From: Myxococcales bacterium
GTDB taxonomy: Bacteria; Myxococcota_A; Polyangia; Polyangiales; Polyangiaceae
NCBI GenBank assembly: GCA_947473045.1
Contig: CANJCO010000001.1
Span: forward strand, 124,001-188,000
Direction of reading: 5' to 3'
DNA length: 64,000 nt
The notes under the pieces were generated by a model that saw only the letters and a program-made list of their open reading frames with translations, searched no databases and was not told the origin of the DNA. Shown piece by piece: positions 50,073 through 58,765 of this stretch. The position numbers were made by a program, and so were the translations under genes. The stretch's first letter is position 1, and the number at the start of each line of letters is the position of its first letter.

Positions 50073-51617
50073 TCAGCCGCCGTACGACTCATCCTGCTCG
50101 ATGCGCGACAGCACCCAGTCGAACTCGCCGGTCGTGACCTTCACGCGGCAATAGTTGCAGTTTCCGGTCATCGAGACGGCGAGCGGTGCGCCGCAGTTCG
50201 GGCAGGCGGCTGCCGTCGTAGTGGGTTTGTTGGCGCGCTCTGACCCTCGGATGAGCGTCCAGTATTCGCTGTAGGGACGCTCTTTGGTGCGGCTGCCGCC
50301 GAGCATGCGCCCGTCGTCGGTGACGGTGTAATCGAGGCCTGTCGCCCACACCCGTACGGTGATGGCATCGAAGTATTTGTCGCTGATGACGCTCGCGAGC
50401 TCGATGCGCACGACGCGCGCGTTTTCGGTCACGTTGCGCGCGCGCTGCTGGATGTACAGGTCGATCCAGTACATTTGCGACTGAAACAAATTGTCGCTCA
50501 CGAACGGCCGGGCGCGCAGCCACTCGCGGCTCGACCATGCGACCTGAAGGCTCTGGAAGATCAACCCGATGCGGCCCTGAAACTGGTTCCAGTCGAAGCT
50601 CGGATCGCGGGCGCGCAGCTGGTCGACGCGCGCGGGCGCCTGCGGGTCGGCCACCGTGCGCAGGTTGTTGCCCTGCTCGGCGACATCGCCGCCGAGGAGC
50701 GGGCCGCGCGGCTCGGTGTGCGAACGCCGAAACTGGGTGACGAACCAGTCGAAGCGACCGCCGCCAACGCTCTTTTTGCAGTAGCTGCACTGGTCGCCGC
50801 GCACGTTTTCGAGGGGCGCGCCGCAGTTGGGGCAATCGAGCGTGCGGGCGCGCGCGGGGGGGCGTGACCTGGCGCCCGCAGCGCGCACGAGCGTCATGCG
50901 CTCCACCACGTACAGACGTCGCTCGCCGCTCTGGGTGACCTCGCCGTAGTTCGCCTCGAACTCGATCTCGACGGTCGTGGCCTGGCCCGTGCTGCCGCCC
51001 GTCAGCCAGACGCAGCGCATCGCGCCGATGACGATGCCCCGCACTTCGCGCAGCGCGGCGTTTTGGCCGAGGGCGCCGAGCGCTCCAGGGGCGACATACG
51101 GCGACAACCGCGCGGAGGCGGCCTGCGCGCGCGACCGGTGAAGCTCGCCGTAGAGCGTGTAGACAAAGTCTTCGAACAGCACGACCGAGAAGTCGGGATC
51201 GGCCGCGCGCAGCTGATCGAGCATGCTGCGGGTCACGGCGAAGCTCTGCTCGCGCGCCGCCGGCATCGCTCGCCGCTCGTCGGCGTTGCCGCTGTCGTTG
51301 GCGGTTGACCAATCGGATCCGGAGCCGCTCATGCGCGTCTTGATCACGTAGAACGCGACCACGATGATGAGCAGCGGAATGCCGATGACGGGGTGTTCGA
51401 TGCAGAGCAAAATCAGGTAAAATAGTCCGGCGCCGCCGTCGCCTCCGCCGCCGCTGCTGTGCGATCCCCCGCCACTGCTGCTGTGCGAGCTGCCGCCCGA
51501 ATACGAATGTCCGCCGCCCGGTCGCGCGGCCGCGACGATGCTGATCAGCAAGATCGAAAGCGAAACGCCTGCGGCGATGAGCGTGGCGCGAGGGGGAAGC
51601 CGCGGCGATCGCATCAC
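50073..51617 (-). CDS. membrane protein with duplicated Tim44-like domain and two zinc ribbons
   Basis: A 514-aa protein. The N terminus has a signal or membrane segment, a Gly/Ser/His-rich linker and a second membrane helix (HPVIGIPLLIIVVAFYVI). Two copies of a Tim44-like domain follow (~125-255 and ~330-470), each followed by a zinc ribbon: CPNCGAPLENVRGDQCSYC and CPNCGAPLAVSMTGNCNYC. Each unit ends in the same FDW-type strand (GRFDWFVTQF, GEFDWVLSRI), showing internal duplication. Bacterial Tim44-like proteins are membrane-associated and of unclear role. The start is GTG 51617 overlapping the TPM gene stop, or ATG 51614. Confidence 0.82.
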   Translation of the reverse strand: MMRSPRLPPRATLIAAGVSLSILLISIVAAARPGGGHSYSGGSSHSSSGGGSHSSGGGGDGGAGLFYLILLCIEHPVIGIPLLIIVVAFYVIKTRMSGSGSDWSTANDSGNADERRAMPAAREQSFAVTRSMLDQLRAADPDFSVVLFEDFVYTLYGELHRSRAQAASARLSPYVAPGALGALGQNAALREVRGIVIGAMRCVWLTGGSTGQATTVEIEFEANYGEVTQSGERRLYVVERMTLVRAAGARSRPPARARTLDCPNCGAPLENVRGDQCSYCKKSVGGGRFDWFVTQFRRSHTEPRGPLLGGDVAEQGNNLRTVADPQAPARVDQLRARDPSFDWNQFQGRIGLIFQSLQVAWSSREWLRARPFVSDNLFQSQMYWIDLYIQQRARNVTENARVVRIELASVISDKYFDAITVRVWATGLDYTVTDDGRMLGGSRTKERPYSEYWTLIRGSERANKPTTTAAACPNCGAPLAVSMTGNCNYCRVKVTTGEFDWVLSRIEQDESYGG

Positions 51618-52222
51618 TGCATCTCGTCGGGGAGCTCGTTTTCGTCGCTCTCACCGCGCGGCATCGTCGCGGCGAGCACGGGCGCCATGCCCTCGACTTC
51701 GGCGATGAAGCCAGAAAAGTCGCGCGCCTTGAGCCGCGCTGAAAGTCGCGCTTCGATTTGCGCGAGCGTGGCCGCGTTTACGGCGACGTCGGGCAGCAGG
51801 CGCGCGCGGCCTTCAAAAAGCGAGGCAAATACCAAGATGCCCTGGCGTCGCTGCGTCCTGGAAATGCCGAGGTCGTAGAAGGCCGACTTTGCGGCTGCGT
51901 CGACGCTCCTGGACAGCACGCTGGCGCGGGTGAGCATGCGACGGAGCGGGCCGACCGCCGCGCCGAGTCCGTAGCCGAAGGCGACCGCGAGCGCGACGTC
52001 GACAGGCATGGTCTCGGCGGCGAACGTCTGCGGTGAATAGATGAGCGCGGCGAGCGCGGCGAGGCCGCTGGCCGCCCCGAGCGCGAGCGAGGTCGCGGAG
52101 TACCGGCCGCAAGCGCGACGCACGGCGATGACGATCTCGGCGGAGGTCGCGGCCTCGACGGTGCGCGTCGCCTCAGCCGCGCGCGCCTTCGCGCTCGGGT
52201 CGAAGAAGTCTCTTTCCGGCAT
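51614..52222 (-). CDS. TPM-domain-like membrane protein
   Basis: A 202-aa protein with start MPERDFFDPSAK, two central hydrophobic segments (YSATSLALGAASGLAALAALIY; VDVALAVAFGYGLGAAVG) and flanking helical segments. The N-terminal AEIVIAVRRACGRY and GILVFASLFEGRARLLPDVAV stretches resemble a TPM/YgcG-type (Psb32-like) domain; the match is partial. It overlaps and precedes the Tim44-like gene in one operon, and bacterial Tim44-like and TPM-domain genes are often adjacent. Function unknown. The longer frame upstream is rejected as non-coding-like. Confidence 0.65.
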   Translation of the reverse strand: MPERDFFDPSAKARAAEATRTVEAATSAEIVIAVRRACGRYSATSLALGAASGLAALAALIYSPQTFAAETMPVDVALAVAFGYGLGAAVGPLRRMLTRASVLSRSVDAAAKSAFYDLGISRTQRRQGILVFASLFEGRARLLPDVAVNAATLAQIEARLSARLKARDFSGFIAEVEGMAPVLAATMPRGESDENELPDEMQ

Positions 52223-52234
52223 CGGTGGGCTCCT

Positions 52235-52882
52235 GTGACAATACACGGAACAAGTGCCGCGCGCGAAGGTCCGCGCTATCATCGCTCAGCCTTGGACGCT
52301 CTCCCTGCAGAACCGATTGCCGCGCATTATGCGCCGGCCACAGCGACTGCGGCGGGGGGCTCGCGCGAGCGCGCGCTGTGCGAGTCGGCGAGCCACGCCG
52401 ACTACCTCTACGTGCTGCCGCTGCTCGCCCTCGAGGTCGGCGCGGTCGCGCTCGACGGCGCGCTCAAATACGATGACCGCCCCGGCGTGCGACTGCTCGG
52501 CCCGTCCGCGGTCGGCCTCGCGTGGGGAGGTTTCGTTGGCGGCGGCTACCTCGCGCTGCCCAAGTGTGAGCTTGGCTTTGTCGCGCAACCGGCCATCGAA
52601 GGCGACGTGCGCTCGGTCTGGCCGCTTGCGCTGTCGCTCGCGCTGCTCGCCGGGGTGACGGCGCCGGTGCTCGTGGGCATCGAGACGGGCGCCTTGCCCT
52701 CCGACTGGACGACCGCCGAGCGCGCGTCCCGCCTCGCGCTCGCGGGCGTGACCGGCTTCGCTGGCGCGCTCGTTCCGTACTTGATTCCGCCGCGCACTTT
52801 TCGCGCCGCGCGCCAGCTCGAGTCGCTCCGAATCAACGCCACCGCACGAGGCGTATCGCTCGGCGTCACCGTTTCTTTTTAG
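52235..52882 (+). CDS. predicted membrane protein of unknown function
   Basis: A 215-aa protein with four likely hydrophobic segments (YLYVLPLLALEVGAVALDG; LLGPSAVGLAWGGFVGGGYLAL; SVWPLALSLALLAGVTAPVLVG; LALAGVTGFAGALVPYLI) and a beta-like end, GVSLGVTVSF. The start is uncertain: GTG 52235 lies 12 bp from the divergent TPM gene start, while TTG 52292 would trim 19 residues. No family is recognised. It converges with the kelch gene across the hairpins at 52882-52938. Confidence 0.6.
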   Translation: MTIHGTSAAREGPRYHRSALDALPAEPIAAHYAPATATAAGGSRERALCESASHADYLYVLPLLALEVGAVALDGALKYDDRPGVRLLGPSAVGLAWGGFVGGGYLALPKCELGFVAQPAIEGDVRSVWPLALSLALLAGVTAPVLVGIETGALPSDWTTAERASRLALAGVTGFAGALVPYLIPPRTFRAARQLESLRINATARGVSLGVTVSF

Positions 52883-52938
52883 CCCAAAAAACGGGCACAA
52901 AAAGCGAAGCGCCCAGTCTCCTTGCGGAAGCTGGGCGC
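52882..52938. terminator. two hairpins between convergent genes
   Basis: GCCC-AAAAAAC-GGGC (52882-52896) is followed by GCGCCCAG (52909-52916) pairing with CTGGGCGC (52931-52938) around a 14-nt loop. They lie between a plus-strand membrane protein ending at 52882 and the kelch gene ending at 52958 on the minus strand. They probably terminate both. Confidence 0.65.
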
Positions 52939-52957
52939 CTCGGGCGACGGCTGCGCT

Positions 52958-55900
52958 TCAGGCCGCGCGCTTGCGCCGGCGGGTCACGACCCACAGGGCG
53001 AACGCGATGCTCATCGACGAGCCGGAGACGCCTCCGCCGCTCGTGGAGCACGCGCCCACGTTCGTCTCGGGCACGGGATCCGGCTCGACCGGTCCTGCGT
53101 CGTCGCCCGCGGCCGCGTCGGGCTTGCCGGCGTCGGGCTTGCCGGAGTCGGCGCCGGCGTCGGCACCCGCGTCGGGGGGCGGCGCGCCGCAGCTGCCGCC
53201 AGTGCATACGCCGCCGTCAGTGCCGCAGGTCGTGCCGTCGGCAACGGGGGGATTGACGGGGCACGGAGCCGTGTTGCCGTCGCACAGCGCGTTGTCGTCG
53301 CAGTCGGCCTTCGAAGGGTTGCACACCGTGCCCGCGGGCAGCAGCTTCTTGACCGGGCAGGCGATGGTTGTTCCATCGCAGAGCGCGTCGAGCTCGCAGC
53401 CACCCGACGAAGCGTTGCACATCGTACCGAGCGCAACCGGTGCCTTCGCGGGGCACACTCCCGACGTTCCGTCGCACTTCGCGTCGCTCTCGCACGCTGC
53501 GCTCGACTGGGCGCAGACCGTGCCTGCTGCGGTGACGACCTTTGACGGGCACGCGGCGACCTTGCCGTCGCACTTTGCGTCAGCCTCGCACGTTCCGCTC
53601 GCGGCGTTGCAGACAGTGCCCTGCGCGACGAGCGCCTTCGCGGGGCAGGCAACGGTGACCCCGTCGCATTTCGCGTCGCTTTCGCAGATCCCTGACGAAG
53701 GGTTGCAGACGGTGCCTTGCGCGACGAGCGCCTTCGCGGGGCAGGCAACGGTGACTCCGTCGCATTTCGCGTCGCTCTCGCAGATTCCTGACGAAGGGTT
53801 GCAGACAGTGCCTTGCGCGACTTTGGCCTTTGCGGGGCAAGTCACGGTGACTCCGTCGCACTTCGCGTCGCTCTCGCAGATGCCTGACGAAGCGTTGCAG
53901 ACGGTGCCTTGCGCGACTTTGGCTTTTGCGGGGCAAGTCACGGTGACTCCGTCGCATTTCGCGTCGCTCTCGCAGACGCCGGACGAGGCGTTGCAGACGG
54001 TGCCCTGCGCGACGAGCGCTTTTGCGGGGCATGCGGGGTTGACGCCGTCGCATTTCGCGTCGCTCTCGCAGATGCCGGACGAAGCGTTGCAGACGGTGCC
54101 CTGCGCGACCTTGGGTGTGGCGGGGCAGACATTGGTCGAGCCATCGCAGGTGGCGTTGTTCTCGCAGATGCCGGACGAGGCCTTGCAAATGGTGCCCTGC
54201 GCCTTGACCGGGTTGGTGGGGCAGGCGCCGGAGTTGCCGGTGCACTTCGCGTCGTTTTCGCACGCTGTGCCCGACGCCTTGCACGTCACCGTGGCCGCGA
54301 TGAAGCCGCAGGTGCCGTTTTGGGCTCCGCCCGCTGCCACGCTGCAGGCTTGGCAGTCGGTGGCCACGCCGCCGCCGCACGCGGTGTTGCAGCAGAAGCC
54401 GTCGGCGCAAAACCCGCTGGAGCAGTCGCTCGCTTTGGTGCAGACCGAGCCGATTTGCGCAAAATCGTACAGCGCGCAGCTCGTAAGCACTTTGCCCGGC
54501 GCTCCGCCTCCGGTGACAAGCACCTTGTTCGATGTGAGCGAATTGGCCGTCGGATTTACACGAATGCCGCCCGGAACGGCCCCTCCGTTCGACCAGGTGT
54601 CGGTGGCCGGATCGTAGATGTCAGCGTTGTTGGTGCCCGCGTTGGTGAGGCTGTTCACGCCGCCGACCACGAGGGCCAGACCGCCCGACATGGTGACCAT
54701 CGCGGCGCTGTCGCGCGGCGCGGTCATGGGTCCGGTGGTGAGCTTCCAGCTGTTGTTGGCCCGGTCGTAGACCTCCGACGCGCCATAGTTGGCGTTGGTG
54801 TCGGAGAGGCCGCCGGCCACGAGCAGCTTGTTGTTGAGCAGCAGCGAGGCCGTGTGACTCGAGTGGGCGCGCAGCGCGGAGGCGCCCGCCGACCAGGAGT
54901 TGTTGTTTGCGTTGTAGATGTCGACGGTGCTGACGTTGTTCGACGCGAGATCGGTGCCGCCGACGGCCACCAGCTCGCCCGTGGCGACGATGTTGATGGT
55001 GTGGGTCGATCGTGCGAGGGAGAGCGAGCCGGCCGCGGACCACGTCCCCGCGGCTGGATCGAAGATTTCGGCGCTCGCGATGGGATTGAACGCTCCGTCG
55101 AGGCCTCCAGCCGCCACCACTTTCCCGCTCTGAAGGACTTCTGCAGCGTGCAGCACGCGCGCGGCTGCCATTGAACCGGTGAAGGTCCACTTTCCGGAGC
55201 CTGAGTCCCATACTTCGGCGTGATTGAAGACGTTGTTGCCGTCGTATCCGCCGACGAGCAGCAGCTGCGTGGTCGACAGGCCCTTCACGACGTGAAGCGT
55301 TGCCGCCGCGACCCCCTCTTTGAGCGATCCTGTGGCAGCCCAGGTGTTCGTGTTGGGGTTGTAGACTTCGACCGACGACAGTCCGACGTTGTTGAAGTCG
55401 AGGCCGCCAACGGCGAGGGCTGTGCCGTCGACGTAGACGGCGGTCGACTGGTAGGTGCGCCCCGTGGCCATGCTGCCCGCGGTCGTCCAGCTCGGGTCGA
55501 GCAGCGCGGGGTAGGCGAGCGCGCCGCGCTGCCATGAAACGCGCACGGTGCAAGTGCGTGCGCCCGGCGAAACCGGCGCGTGGTTCCACGGAGGCGCCGC
55601 GTTTGTATCGACTGCGCAGTCGGCCACGGCGAGCGTTGCGGGCGTGCGCCGGCCGTCGCTGCCGACAACGTAGGGCGGCGCGACGTGCAGGCGCGGAGCC
55701 CCGTTGGCGTCGACGAACTCGAGCGTGTTGGCCACGAGGCGCAGCCCCGCTACGCCCGCGCTGAGCTGCACGGAGTAGCGAACTTCGCCGGTGTCGCTGC
55801 CAGCGGAAAGCGTGACGAAATCTTCAGAGCCGTCGGGACGCGGTCGGTGCACGACGTCGCCGCCCTGCCATGCGCCGCGGTAGACGACGTAGCCTTCGGA

Positions 55901-56398
55901 GGTCTCTGCGGCGGCCGCTTTGGCGCCTACGAGGGCCACGCGCGCGCCGAGGCCGGACTGCTGATCCGAGAGGTCGACGGCGCCGGTCGATTGCAGCGCA
56001 TAGGTGACCACCGCGGGGGCGGCGACCGCGCCGCGCACGTCCGCGTCGAACTGCGGCTCAATGCGCTCACGCACGTCGAGTTTGCTCGCGAGCCGATCGC
56101 CGATCACGGGCGCTGCGGAGGCGCGAGCGTTTCGAAGCTGCGGAAGCTTGATCGCGGCCGGAGTCACGCTAAAATGAGCCCGCAATTTCGCCACCGTGCC
56201 CTGAGCGTCGGCTGCTGCCGATGGCGTCAGCGGGGCGGCCGGCGCGTCGTCGATGTGGGTAGCCGCAACGCCGGGCCTCGGCGCATCGGCCGAAGTTGAG
56301 CAGCTGGCGGCGAGTGCGAGGAGCAGGGGGGTCGCGAAGGCTGCGCGCGTGAGGCGAAGCGAGGCAGGCGCAACAATGACGGGAAGGCGATCGGTCAT
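52958..56398 (-). CDS. kelch-repeat and Dickkopf-like Cys-repeat surface protein with MYXO-CTERM-like tail
   Basis: A 1146-aa exported protein. The N terminus has a hydrophobic signal with lipobox-like LLLALAASC. Residues ~60-290 are an unrecognised beta domain. About seven kelch blades follow (ALAVGGLDFNN, LLLVGGYDGNN, VVAAGGLDGAF, LVAVGGTDLAS, LLVAGGLSDTN, ALVVGGVNSLT, VLVTGGGAPG). Then come ~12 Cys-rich 32-residue units, mostly AQGTVCNxSSGICESDAKCDG..., resembling Dickkopf N-terminal repeats; several are near-identical in DNA with a 96-bp period. The C terminus is Asp/Ala/Gly-rich then GACSTSGGG, a helix and RRRKRAA, a MYXO-CTERM-like sorting tail. ATG 56398 gives the signal. Confidence 0.85.
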   Translation of the reverse strand: MTDRLPVIVAPASLRLTRAAFATPLLLALAASCSTSADAPRPGVAATHIDDAPAAPLTPSAAADAQGTVAKLRAHFSVTPAAIKLPQLRNARASAAPVIGDRLASKLDVRERIEPQFDADVRGAVAAPAVVTYALQSTGAVDLSDQQSGLGARVALVGAKAAAAETSEGYVVYRGAWQGGDVVHRPRPDGSEDFVTLSAGSDTGEVRYSVQLSAGVAGLRLVANTLEFVDANGAPRLHVAPPYVVGSDGRRTPATLAVADCAVDTNAAPPWNHAPVSPGARTCTVRVSWQRGALAYPALLDPSWTTAGSMATGRTYQSTAVYVDGTALAVGGLDFNNVGLSSVEVYNPNTNTWAATGSLKEGVAAATLHVVKGLSTTQLLLVGGYDGNNVFNHAEVWDSGSGKWTFTGSMAAARVLHAAEVLQSGKVVAAGGLDGAFNPIASAEIFDPAAGTWSAAGSLSLARSTHTINIVATGELVAVGGTDLASNNVSTVDIYNANNNSWSAGASALRAHSSHTASLLLNNKLLVAGGLSDTNANYGASEVYDRANNSWKLTTGPMTAPRDSAAMVTMSGGLALVVGGVNSLTNAGTNNADIYDPATDTWSNGGAVPGGIRVNPTANSLTSNKVLVTGGGAPGKVLTSCALYDFAQIGSVCTKASDCSSGFCADGFCCNTACGGGVATDCQACSVAAGGAQNGTCGFIAATVTCKASGTACENDAKCTGNSGACPTNPVKAQGTICKASSGICENNATCDGSTNVCPATPKVAQGTVCNASSGICESDAKCDGVNPACPAKALVAQGTVCNASSGVCESDAKCDGVTVTCPAKAKVAQGTVCNASSGICESDAKCDGVTVTCPAKAKVAQGTVCNPSSGICESDAKCDGVTVACPAKALVAQGTVCNPSSGICESDAKCDGVTVACPAKALVAQGTVCNAASGTCEADAKCDGKVAACPSKVVTAAGTVCAQSSAACESDAKCDGTSGVCPAKAPVALGTMCNASSGGCELDALCDGTTIACPVKKLLPAGTVCNPSKADCDDNALCDGNTAPCPVNPPVADGTTCGTDGGVCTGGSCGAPPPDAGADAGADSGKPDAGKPDAAAGDDAGPVEPDPVPETNVGACSTSGGGVSGSSMSIAFALWVVTRRRKRAA
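53220..54300 (-). repeat. 96-bp tandem DNA repeats encoding Dickkopf-like units
   Basis: Within the kelch gene the Cys-rich units recur every 96 bp. The phrase agcgccttcg, for example, occurs at 53631 and again at 53727, and neighbouring copies differ by only a few bases. Two units (AKVAQGTVCNASSGICESDAKC and NPSSGICESDAKC types) are practically duplicates. This points to recent expansion by slippage or recombination. Confidence 0.85.
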
Positions 56399-56509
56399 GA
56401 CAGAGTTTGCTCCAGGCGCGGCAGACGCGCGAACACTCAAAAACGCTCCATGAGTTTAGTCCGGAACCGGGAAGCGTGCCCCGCTTTCATCGGGTAGGAG
56501 GCTGTGGGC

Positions 56510-58765
56510 TCAAAGCACTTTCAAGTATCTGAGCAGCACACGCTTGTCGCCCCATCCGGGAAAGTTCGCGACGACCTTCGGATCGCTCGACATCTCGACG
56601 GCGGTCACGCGCCCCTCGCCGAAGACTTCGTGCATCACGCGGCTTCCGCGCTGCACACCGGTCTCCGATGGGTCTGCGTCGTCGAAGAACTCGCGATCCA
56701 CGAAGCGATCGCCGGGGTTGTGTCTCGGCGGTGGGGCGGCCTGAGGGTGGCGCCAAGGGGCGGCGGCGCTGGTGCGCTCGAACGAAGACGATGCGGCCCC
56801 GCGGTCGACGAACCGGGGCTCTGCGGCGCGCGCCCCCTCGGTGACCGAGTGGCGGCGCACCTCCTTCGCCATGTCGTCGATGAAGCGGCTCGGTCGCCCG
56901 AAGCGCGTGCTGCCGAACACCTGCCGCTGGCTCGTGTGCGTGATGAACAGGCGCCTGCGCGCGCGCGTGACGGCGACGTAGGCGAGGCGGCGCTCCTCTT
57001 CGACGTCGTGATCGCGGCTCGGATCGAGGCTGCGGTAGGGGAACATGTCCTCCTCCATGCCGGTGATCAGCACAGTGTCGAACTCGAGCCCCTTGGCGGC
57101 GTGTACCGTCATCAGGGTTACCTTGCCCTCGTCCTCGACATCGTCTGTGTCGCTTTGCAGCGACACGCGCTCAAGGAACGTCGCCAGCGTCGGCGGCTCG
57201 GCGGACTCGGCGGACTCGAACTCGCGCGCAGAGCCGACGAGCTCGCGCAGGTTCTCGAGGCGGCTCTCGGCCTCGACGCCGTCGTCGCGCTGAAGGGCCT
57301 CGACGTACCCAACCCGCGCCAGCACATGCTCGAGCGCGTCACTCGGCGCCATCGCGCGCGTCTGGTCGGTGAGGCCGTCCATCATCGAGACGAACGCCGC
57401 GAGCTTCTTTCTTGCAGCGGCAGCGACGTGGGCGGTCGCACGCGGATCGCGCAGCGCTTCTGCGATCGACACGCCTTCGGCGTTGGCGAACGCGACGATG
57501 CGATCGAGGGTTGTCTGACCGATCCCGCGGGCGGGCACGTTGATGATGCGCAGCAAGTCGACGTCACTGCGCGGATTGATGAGCGCCCGGGCGTACGCGA
57601 GCGCGTCCTTGACCTCGGCGCGCTCGAAAAACCGCTGGCCCCCGACCACCTGGTAGGCGACGCGCTCGGCGCGCATCGCCTCTTCGAGCACGCGCGATTG
57701 CGCGTTGACGCGGTAGAATATCGCCAGCTCGCGCAAATCGCGCCCGGCGGCCTGCGCTTCGCGAACGACACGAACCGCGAACGCCGCCTCGTCGCGCTCG
57801 TTCTGCACGGCCACCACGTCGACGGGCTCGCCGGTCTCGTTGGCCGTCCACAGTTGCTTGGGTACGCGCCCCTTCGAAGGCTCGATGACCCCGAGCGCGG
57901 CCTGCACGATGGCCCCGGACGAACGGTAGTTCTGTTCGAGCTTCACCATCTTCGCGCCGGGAAAGTCTTCGGTGAAGCTGCGAATGTTCCGAATGTCAGC
58001 GCCGCGCCACCGGTAGATCGACTGGTCGTCGTCGCCGACGACGCACAGGTTCTGTCCGCTCTCGGAGAGCTGGCGCAAGAGCTTGTATTGTGCAGCGTTT
58101 GTGTCCTGAAATTCGTCGACGAGCACGTGCTCGAATCTGCGCGCGAGGCTCATCGCGTCGGGCGACTGACCGTCGAGCAGGGCGACCGTCTTGACGATGA
58201 GATCGTCGAAATCGACGGCGCCGGCAGCGAGCAGGCGCTCTTCGTAGCGCGCGTAGATGCGCTGGGCGACGCCGTCGTCATACGAGCCGCGCGTCATGTC
58301 GGCAGGGCCGCGAAGCTCCTGCTTCTCCTTGCCGATGCGCGCGAGCATGGCGCGCGCCGGGTAGCGCTTGTCGTCGAGATCGAGCTCCTTGAGGATTCGC
58401 CCCACGAGCGTTCGCTGGTCCTGGGTGTCGTAGATGACGAAGCTGGGCGGAATGCCCACGCTGGTGCCCCAGCGCCGCAGAATGCGCGCGCACGTCGCGT
58501 GGAAGGTCCCCACCCAGATCTCGCGGCCAAGCTCGGGGCCGACGAGCTTCCCGACGCGCGCGCGCATCTCGCCGGCGGCCTTGTTGGTGAACGTGACCGC
58601 AAGAATGCGGTAGGGGGCGACGCGCTCGTTCGCGATGAGATTCGCGATGCGGTAGGTGATGACGCGCGTCTTGCCGCTGCCTGCGCCCGCGAACACGACG
58701 AGCGGGCCGCGTGCGTGCGCCACCGCCGCTGCCTGAGGCTCGTTGAGCAGCGCGCTGTCGCTCAT
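56510..58765 (-). CDS. ATP-dependent DNA helicase, UvrD/PcrA family
   Basis: A 751-aa superfamily 1 3'-5' helicase for repair and replication-fork processing. Walker A is FAGAGSGKTRVITYR, then FTNKAAGEM, GTFHATCARILRRW, Walker B VLVDEFQDTN, DDDQSIYRWRGAD, EQNYRSS, VHAAKGLEFDTV and VAVTRARRRL. The C-terminal Tudor-like part reads VMHEVFGEGRVTAVE...VNFPGWGDKRVLLRY in pattern, as in PcrA. ATG 58765 overlaps the stop of the upstream kinase gene (ATGA), an odd pairing. It is ~111 bp upstream of the kelch gene on the same strand. Confidence 0.95.
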   Translation of the reverse strand: MSDSALLNEPQAAAVAHARGPLVVFAGAGSGKTRVITYRIANLIANERVAPYRILAVTFTNKAAGEMRARVGKLVGPELGREIWVGTFHATCARILRRWGTSVGIPPSFVIYDTQDQRTLVGRILKELDLDDKRYPARAMLARIGKEKQELRGPADMTRGSYDDGVAQRIYARYEERLLAAGAVDFDDLIVKTVALLDGQSPDAMSLARRFEHVLVDEFQDTNAAQYKLLRQLSESGQNLCVVGDDDQSIYRWRGADIRNIRSFTEDFPGAKMVKLEQNYRSSGAIVQAALGVIEPSKGRVPKQLWTANETGEPVDVVAVQNERDEAAFAVRVVREAQAAGRDLRELAIFYRVNAQSRVLEEAMRAERVAYQVVGGQRFFERAEVKDALAYARALINPRSDVDLLRIINVPARGIGQTTLDRIVAFANAEGVSIAEALRDPRATAHVAAAARKKLAAFVSMMDGLTDQTRAMAPSDALEHVLARVGYVEALQRDDGVEAESRLENLRELVGSAREFESAESAEPPTLATFLERVSLQSDTDDVEDEGKVTLMTVHAAKGLEFDTVLITGMEEDMFPYRSLDPSRDHDVEEERRLAYVAVTRARRRLFITHTSQRQVFGSTRFGRPSRFIDDMAKEVRRHSVTEGARAAEPRFVDRGAASSSFERTSAAAPWRHPQAAPPPRHNPGDRFVDREFFDDADPSETGVQRGSRVMHEVFGEGRVTAVEMSSDPKVVANFPGWGDKRVLLRYLKVL

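Noticed and set aside
53220-54300. Separate repeat element or array independent of a gene
   Set aside because: The 96-bp period is 32 codons, in frame with the kelch gene, and encodes a consistent Cys pattern, so it is a protein repeat.
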